Part shown: one piece after another, positions 16,469-20,492 of the stretch
Layout: every line of letters begins with the position of its first letter
Numbering within the stretch: the stretch's first letter is position 1
Source of the DNA: DASXTB01 sp036505615
GTDB lineage: Bacteria; Acidobacteriota; UBA6911; JACQSX01
NCBI GenBank assembly: GCA_036505615.1
Contig: DASXTB010000240.1
Coordinates: 1 to 20,492 of the forward strand
Length of the DNA: 20,492 nucleotides
Direction of reading: 5' to 3'
The notes under the pieces: generated by a model
Database searches by the model: none
What the model saw: only the letters and a program-made list of their open reading frames with translations
Told to the model about the DNA's origin: nothing
Program-made: the position numbers and the translations under genes

Positions 16469-17389
16469 ATGACACCCTACTATCAAGCGATCAAAGAAAA
16501 GCTGGCAAAAAAAGAAGTTGTGATCCTGGACGGAGCAATCGGGACGGAAATTCTCAGACGCAATGTCTCGTGGGCGGATCATCAAGTTATCAATTATCCC
16601 CTGGTAATTCGCTCCATTCATGAGGATTACATCAAGGCCGGGGCCGACATGATCACAACGAATACCTTCCAACTGGCAAGACGAAGTTTCCTGAACCACT
16701 TCAAGGACCTGGAACACATGCGTCATATCGGCGCTCGAGGTTTAGAACAGCGGGCCGAAGAGCTCTTACGCGCCGCCGTGAATCTGACTCTGGAAGCGCG
16801 CCAGCAAGTGGGGGCAAGGCGCAAGGTGGCGATCGCCGGTTCCATCACAACTCTAGAGTGGTGCTTTCGCCCTGATTTGTCGCCTACTGCCCATCAGGCG
16901 AAACAGGAGTACATAGAAATTGGACGAGCCTTTAAAGAATCTGGGGCGGATTTGATTCTTCTTGAAACAGTCAACAATGTGTCTGAGGCCGTAGCTGCCA
17001 TGCAGGCGTTTCACGAAGTAGAAATTCCGGGGTGGATAAGCTTCGTTTGCGACTCGGCCGGGAATTTGTTCAGTGGTGAGACGCTGGACCAGGCCGTCAC
17101 AGCCCTCGAGCCGCTAAAGCCGGACGCTATTCTCCTGAACTGCGCGCCGCCAACGGACATCAGTGCTGGAGTTAAGAAACTGGCCCCGAGGAATAAAGCC
17201 GCGACCGGCGCGTATGCGCACATCGGACGTTTCGACCCGCCCGAATGGTACTTCACTGACGAATACCCGCCTCAAACATATCTCGATGTCTGCCGCCAAT
17301 GGGTGGACATGGGCGCGACTGTAGTGGGTGGCTGCTGCGGAACAACTCCGGAGCACATTGCACTGCTCAGCAAGTCCCTTCGTAATTAG
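16469..17389 (+). CDS. Homocysteine S-methyltransferase family protein, copy 2
   Basis: This 306-aa protein is a paralogue of the gene at 15218. It keeps VVILDGAIGTEIL, HEDYIKAGADMITTNTFQ and the zinc ligands Cys225 (LLNCAPP) and Cys289/Cys290 (VVGGCCGTTPEH), so it should be an active methyltransferase. Differences in the early loop (RRNVSWADHQVINYP against RRGVRWRQLGLRTDA) and around residues 205-240 may reflect different methyl donors. The start at 16469 is supported by AAGGAG; a longer frame from 16394 adds 25 unlike residues and overlaps the inserted repeat element. The 291-nt gap to copy 1 contains that element, so the two may no longer share one transcript. The duplication is tandem and both copies are full length. 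Confidence 0.9.
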   Translation: MTPYYQAIKEKLAKKEVVILDGAIGTEILRRNVSWADHQVINYPLVIRSIHEDYIKAGADMITTNTFQLARRSFLNHFKDLEHMRHIGARGLEQRAEELLRAAVNLTLEARQQVGARRKVAIAGSITTLEWCFRPDLSPTAHQAKQEYIEIGRAFKESGADLILLETVNNVSEAVAAMQAFHEVEIPGWISFVCDSAGNLFSGETLDQAVTALEPLKPDAILLNCAPPTDISAGVKKLAPRNKAATGAYAHIGRFDPPEWYFTDEYPPQTYLDVCRQWVDMGATVVGGCCGTTPEHIALLSKSLRN

Positions 17390-17408
17390 AGGGCGGCAGC
17401 CTGTAGGG

Positions 17409-17424
17409 GCGGCTCGCGAGCCGC
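17409..17424. repeat. Perfect 16-nt palindrome GCGGCTCGCGAGCCGC
   Basis: This is a REP-like GC-rich palindrome 20 nt downstream of the methyltransferase copy 2 stop, preceded by TGTAGGGGCGG. It could serve as a transcript end, but no T-run follows. Confidence 0.7.
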
Positions 17425-17500
17425 GCGGGCGTTCAACGAAATCGGCATGCCTCCGGCGGGCGGTTCACGAACTGCAGCGCGGCCGAGCCGCAACCCAATT

Positions 17501-17531
17501 AAAGCCGATCACGACCACGTCCACGTTCACG
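17501..17531. repeat. Hexamer-periodic CGNNNN array, short copy
   Basis: AAAGCCGATCACGACCACGT followed by CCACGTTCACGACCACG is the same unit as at 16312, with one fewer hexamer. An inverted copy of the family start lies at 17742-17767. Confidence 0.85.
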
Positions 17532-17564
17532 ACCACGCAGACGAAAAATACACTGTCGATCACT

Positions 17565-17664
17565 AGGCCGCTGGAAGCGGCCTCGATTGGACTAATGATG
17601 TCTGATCAACCCGCCGTAAAGACGGCGGGCCTTAAACCCCTCGGGGAAGGCCGCTGAAGCGGCC
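17565..17664. repeat. Cluster of three short GC hairpins
   Basis: AGGCCGCT/AGCGGCCT (17565-17583), CCCGCCGT/ACGGCGGG (17610-17629) and GGCCGCT/AGCGGCC (17649-17664) are three stems with 2-4-nt loops. The first and third are nearly the same stem. They look like REP-family hairpins; CCCCTCGGGG at 17637-17646 lies between the second and third. Confidence 0.75.
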
Positions 17665-17741
17665 CGCTTTCACCCTCTAATGGATCATGGATTCAGTTAA
17701 TTACCAGCTCTTTGGTTGTGGCCTTACGGCCGCTGTAGCCT

Positions 17742-17767
17742 CGTGAACGTGAACGTAGTCGGCTGTT
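17742..17767. repeat. Inverted hexamer-family end
   Basis: The reverse complement reads AACAGCCGACTACGTTCACG then TTCACG, matching the start of the hexamer family in opposite orientation to 17501. Together 17501 and 17767 may bound one 267-nt element that holds the three hairpins. Confidence 0.6.
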
Positions 17768-17782
17768 CAGCGCACCGAATTT

Positions 17783-17908
17783 TGGCGAAACCGCAAGATT
17801 TCACCAAATGGTAGTGCAAAGTGGGTGAGGACGAGTACATGTGCCCACCAAATCGGTGGAACTTGGCGGTTTGATCTGAGGTGGACACATAAACTCGCCC
17901 TCACCGAC
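17783..17908. repeat. Interleaved inverted repeats (A-B-A'-B') upstream of the transporter
   Basis: Segment B (17821-17849, GTGGGTGAGG...GCCCACC) is complementary to B' (17880-17908) at 24 of 29 positions. Segment A (17783-17811, TGGCGAAACCGCAAGATTTC core) is partly complementary to A' (17850-17875, GGTGGAACTTGGCGGTTT). The order A-B-A'-B' means the stems interleave, so in RNA they would compete or form a pseudoknot. The block ends 53 nt before the transporter start. Confidence 0.65.
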
Positions 17909-17947
17909 TCTGTGTCTTTTTGTGTCTTTGCGCCTTTGCGTTGAGCC
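17908..17947. repeat. Dispersed repeat of the TGTGTCTTTGCGCCTTTGCG type
   Basis: CTCTGTGTCTTTTTGTGTCT followed by TTGCGCCTTTGCGTTGAG matches the look of a repeat widely spread in environmental genomes, which yields spurious NAKAQRHKK-like peptides on the other strand. It sits directly upstream of the transporter start, so the native promoter may have been displaced. Confidence 0.6.
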
Positions 17948-17961
17948 TTTGATGAAAATTT

Positions 17962-19335
17962 ATGAATAACGTGGGTATGACGAGTCGACAAACATCGCCG
18001 GCACTTGCGCGCTCGCTCGGTTTGTTCGACGCAACGATGATCAACGTGGGCATCATCGTCGGGTCTGGCATTTTCCTTGTTCCCTCCTCCATTGCGTCTC
18101 GCCTGGATTCTTCGCTTTTGAATCTCACGGCTTGGATCATTGCGGGGCTATTCTCGCTTCTTGGCGCGCTTACCATTGCCGAACTGGGCGCGTTATTTCC
18201 CGAAGCAGGCGGCATGTTTGTATATCTGAAGGAAGCTTACGGCCCGCTCTGGGGATTTTTGTACGGATGGTCTCTTTTTCTTGTCATCCAAACGGCTTCC
18301 ATTGCGGCCGTTGCGGTAGCCTTCGCTTCCTATTTTGGATACTTCGTCCATCTATCTTCTCTGAAGGTCAAGATCGTGGCGGTGGCAACAATCCTTGTTC
18401 TGTCCTTAATCAACTACTTGGGTGTTCGCTGGGGGGCATGGACCCAAAACGTCTTTACCCTGGCCAAAGTCGGCGCCCTGGTGGTCTTGTTGCTTCTAAG
18501 TTTTCAAAGTGGCTCCGGAAAAATTGCAAATTTTAACCCGCTGCTTCCAGCGGCGGCGGCCGGCTCCTGGATAGGTTCGTTCGGGCTCGCCTTGCTTGCC
18601 GCGTTATGGTGTTACGACGGTTGGATCCAGGCTTGTTATGTCGCCGGAGAAATTAAGGATCCGGAACGAAATCTTCCCCTGTCGATGATCTCGTCAGCCT
18701 TGATCATTCTCGTTATCTACCTCTCCATTAATTTTGCCTACATTTTTGTGCTTTCCGTGGCGGGAGTTGCCAGGTCTGAACTGGTGGCGGCGGATATGGC
18801 AAAAACTTTCCTGGGTTTTCACGGAGCCGGTCTGATTGCTCTCCTGGTCATGCTCTCAACATTCGGTTCCGACAACGGGATGATCCTGGCGGGCGCCCGC
18901 GTGTACTATGCCATGGCCAAGGAGAAGTTGTTTTTTCAAAGAGCGGCAACCGTCCATCCCAAATTTCTCACTCCCAGTTTTGCGCTCGGGTTTCAGGCAG
19001 TGTGGTCCTGCGTGCTTGTGTTTTCGGGGACGTATGAACAGTTATTTACCTACGTGATCTTCGTGGAATTTCTTTTTTATGGGTTGTGCGCAGCCGCAGT
19101 CCTTGTTTTGCGAAGGAAGCGCGCCGGTCTATTTCGCCCTTATAAAACTTGGGGCTATCCGGTGGTGCCGATCCTGTTCATCCTCTTTACGGGGCTGCTC
19201 TTAATCAACACCCTCTGGAATAATCTGAGGGATGCAGCCATCGGAACCCTATTGTTGCTTTCCGGCTTGCCGGCATATTGGTTTTGGAGGAAGAAGAGCG
19301 GCTTTAAGTCAGATGACGAAACCGTCCTCGAATAG
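17962..19335 (+). CDS. APC-family amino acid permease
   Basis: This 457-aa inner-membrane protein has about 12 hydrophobic segments. It belongs to the amino acid-polyamine-organocation superfamily, closest in look to the LAT/SteT-type exchangers. The substrate-binding motif of TM1 is present as VGIIVGSGIF (GSGIF at 34-38). The TM2 region GLFSLLGALTIAELGALFPEAGGMFVYLKEAYG and TM6 region LALLAALWCYDGWIQACYVAGEIKDP (read in parts) also fit this group. Substrate cannot be set from sequence; neutral amino acids are likely, and methionine or a precursor would suit the neighbouring methyltransferases, but this is inference. ATG 17962 has only a weak upstream ribosome binding site; ATG 17977 is an alternative. 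The last 32 nt overlap the convergent gene at 19304. Confidence 0.9.
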   Translation: MNNVGMTSRQTSPALARSLGLFDATMINVGIIVGSGIFLVPSSIASRLDSSLLNLTAWIIAGLFSLLGALTIAELGALFPEAGGMFVYLKEAYGPLWGFLYGWSLFLVIQTASIAAVAVAFASYFGYFVHLSSLKVKIVAVATILVLSLINYLGVRWGAWTQNVFTLAKVGALVVLLLLSFQSGSGKIANFNPLLPAAAAGSWIGSFGLALLAALWCYDGWIQACYVAGEIKDPERNLPLSMISSALIILVIYLSINFAYIFVLSVAGVARSELVAADMAKTFLGFHGAGLIALLVMLSTFGSDNGMILAGARVYYAMAKEKLFFQRAATVHPKFLTPSFALGFQAVWSCVLVFSGTYEQLFTYVIFVEFLFYGLCAAAVLVLRRKRAGLFRPYKTWGYPVVPILFILFTGLLLINTLWNNLRDAAIGTLLLLSGLPAYWFWRKKSGFKSDDETVLE

Positions 19336-20047
19336 AATTTGTAGGCATTTCATCCCAAATCTTTCCATCAAGAGTACGACCCGTCTTACTTTTGTGAACA
19401 CCACCCCATTGTTTGAAGAAGAACGGAATCCTGGCTCTGGTGCACTGCTTGCGGATGTCCCTCACCCACTTGGGATTCATTGGACGCGCTCCAGGTCCAG
19501 ACTCACCACCTACGATGACCCAATGAATCCCTTTTAGATTGAGCTCCAGTGGACTCAGGAGCGGCTCGCAGCTCAGAAATCGAACGTGCGCCTTCACTTT
19601 TCTGAGGTAGTCAATCCGCCACGTATATTTCTGATTCTCCACCGAGACGCCAATCCACACATTCGTCGGAACATCACCGATGTAAGCATCGCAAAAGTCA
19701 CGAAGGCGTTCCGGGCGCTTGGTAAGCACTTGGAAGGTGTGATGGCTGGCCCGACTCATCACTTGAAAGACTTCATATACGTAGTCAGTTGGGATCTCTT
19801 CGTGAAAGAGATCGCTCATAGAATTGACGAAGATAATTCGGGGGCGTTTCCAATGCAGCGGTTGATCTAAGCACTCCGGGTGGAGCTTTAAATCGAAGCC
19901 CTGCTCGAACGGGTGACCTGGAACTCCTCGAAATCGCTCAGAAAAGCGCTCCGCATAGCAAAATTTGCAGCCTGGGCTGATCTTGGTGCACCCGGTTACT
20001 GGGTTCCAGGTGCCTTGTGTCCATTCGATGTTAGAGGCATAAGCCAT
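19304..20047 (-). CDS. Phage Gp37/Gp68 (DUF5131) three-cysteine protein
   Basis: This 247-aa protein starts with the family hallmark NIEWTQGTWNPVTGC and carries Cys20, Cys27 and Cys30 in C-x6-C-x2-C spacing (GCTKISPGCKFCYAERF). That pattern recalls the iron-sulfur cluster site of radical SAM proteins. Further family blocks are FVNSMSDLFHEEIP, VLTKRPERL, NVWIGVSVENQ, FLSCEPLLSPLELN and WVIVGGESGPGARPM. The biochemical role is not established. Members are found in phages and bacteria, often next to a partner called TcmP; no partner is visible in the 445 nt upstream within this window. ATG 20047 is supported by AAAAGGTG placed 5 nt upstream. It overlaps the convergent transporter by 32 nt. Length and motifs look complete, so it is not a remnant. 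Confidence 0.9.
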   Translation of the reverse strand: MAYASNIEWTQGTWNPVTGCTKISPGCKFCYAERFSERFRGVPGHPFEQGFDLKLHPECLDQPLHWKRPRIIFVNSMSDLFHEEIPTDYVYEVFQVMSRASHHTFQVLTKRPERLRDFCDAYIGDVPTNVWIGVSVENQKYTWRIDYLRKVKAHVRFLSCEPLLSPLELNLKGIHWVIVGGESGPGARPMNPKWVRDIRKQCTRARIPFFFKQWGGVHKSKTGRTLDGKIWDEMPTNSIRGRFRHLT

Positions 20048-20314
20048 TATTTCACCTTTTATTGTGGCGAAGATATAGAGCGACGACTGAAGCCAGTTAC
20101 ATTTGGTAAGTAATTTTCAAGCGAAGCCGCCTCGGCCGGTATTCTTGCCGCTGCCGACAGTGAATTTGAATGGCGGTGTCTGTTTGAAAATATCCGAACG
20201 GAACTGGCTGGGCTCGGCGGGCGGAATTCCCCCCACACCCCCTTCCGCCCGCCTCGCGTTGAACGGGAGCGGAAAGGACGATTTCAAGGTTTTCTTTGGC
20301 GGCGGATTCTTTCG
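20048..20314. other. Intergenic stretch of unclear content
   Basis: This 267-nt gap lies between two minus-strand genes. It is open on both strands over about 20100-20315, but neither translation looks like a protein: both are rich in P, G, R and S, with no recognisable motif. GC-rich runs such as CCCCCCACACCCCC (20228-20241) and GCGGCGGATTC (20300) suggest a dispersed repeat rather than a gene. Confidence 0.4.
20053..20060 (-). promoter_or_regulatory. Ribosome binding site of the Gp37/Gp68 gene
   Basis: Minus-strand AAAAGGTG is followed by AAATA and ATG 20047. It supports the chosen start. Confidence 0.75.
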
Positions 20315-20492
20315 TCAATGATTTCCTAAAACATCCGCTACCGATTTATTACTGAGCTGCTCGGCCAGTCCGATGATGATGCCCTCAGGGCCACGCAGGA
20401 AGCAGAGCCGGTAGATGTCCTCGTACTGCGCGATCTCGCCGACGAGTTCGGCACCGTGGCTGCGCAGGCGGGCAACGACGTCGTCGATGTCG
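20315..20492 (-). CDS. VOC (glyoxalase/bleomycin-resistance) family protein, C-terminal part
   Basis: The minus strand reads DIDDVVARLRSHGAELVGEI, then AQYEDIYRLCFLRGPEGI, then IIGLAEQLSN, ending at TGA 20315-20317: 58 residues and no start, as the gene continues beyond the window. The order 'D-x(2)-VxxLRxxGAE...YRxCFLRGPEGIIxxLAEQ' is the typical C-terminal module of vicinal oxygen chelate proteins, with the Glu of PEG the usual metal ligand. These include glyoxalases, dioxygenases and resistance proteins, so the exact role is open. A short tail after LAEQL is present. Confidence 0.88.
   Translation of the reverse strand, partial: DIDDVVARLRSHGAELVGEIAQYEDIYRLCFLRGPEGIIIGLAEQLSNKSVADVLGNH

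Noticed and set aside
17390..17961. Small coding gene or RNA gene in the 572-nt gap
   Set aside because: All open frames run through hairpin repeats, and no tRNA-like or known ncRNA pattern was seen.

Overview
The window is about 20.5 kb of a Gram-negative bacterial chromosome with moderate GC. It holds eight complete protein genes and one partial gene, separated by intergenic regions unusually rich in dispersed hairpin and inverted repeats. An envelope A2M/PbpC pair, several Sec-type exported proteins and many non-coding repeats suggest a free-living soil or sediment bacterium. Acidobacteriota or a relative is my best guess, but it is an inference: no rRNA or other marker gene is present. 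I found no tRNA, rRNA, CRISPR array, integrase or complete transposase.

Layout. Positions 1-213 are a large hairpin repeat made of 88-nt inverted arms. On the minus strand, 8384-354 encodes a very large secreted alpha-2-macroglobulin (A2M) with an intact CLEQ thioester motif, followed by penicillin-binding protein 1C (PbpC). This is the classic envelope-defence pair, here with a hexamer-phased palindromic repeat in the 165-nt gap. A 432-nt divergent gap leads to a secreted clan GH-D (GH36/GH31-like) glycoside hydrolase at 8817-10793. A repeat-rich gap of about 780 nt follows, then an aldose-1-epimerase-like gene (11575-12672); both point to galactoside or hexose use. A convergent gap with a REPIN-like hairpin pair separates it from a minus-strand exported beta-propeller protein (12964-14982).

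From 15218 to 17389 lie two tandem homocysteine S-methyltransferase paralogues, separated by a MITE-like inverted-repeat element. A 572-nt gap packed with hairpins precedes an APC-family amino acid transporter (17962-19335). Methionine salvage and amino acid uptake may therefore be linked. The transporter overlaps convergently by 32 nt with a Gp37/Gp68 (DUF5131) three-cysteine protein (19304-20047, minus). The last 178 nt hold the C-terminus of a VOC/glyoxalase-family protein on the minus strand.

The most unusual content is non-coding. (1) A family of hexamer-periodic (CGNNNN) repeats shares the start AAAGCCG and occurs at several places. (2) A composite inverted element at 10972-11293 encloses a short peptide-like stretch that may be a transposase remnant. 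(3) An interleaved A-B-A'-B' set of inverted repeats lies just upstream of the transporter. All descriptions come from reading the sequence; no database search was made.
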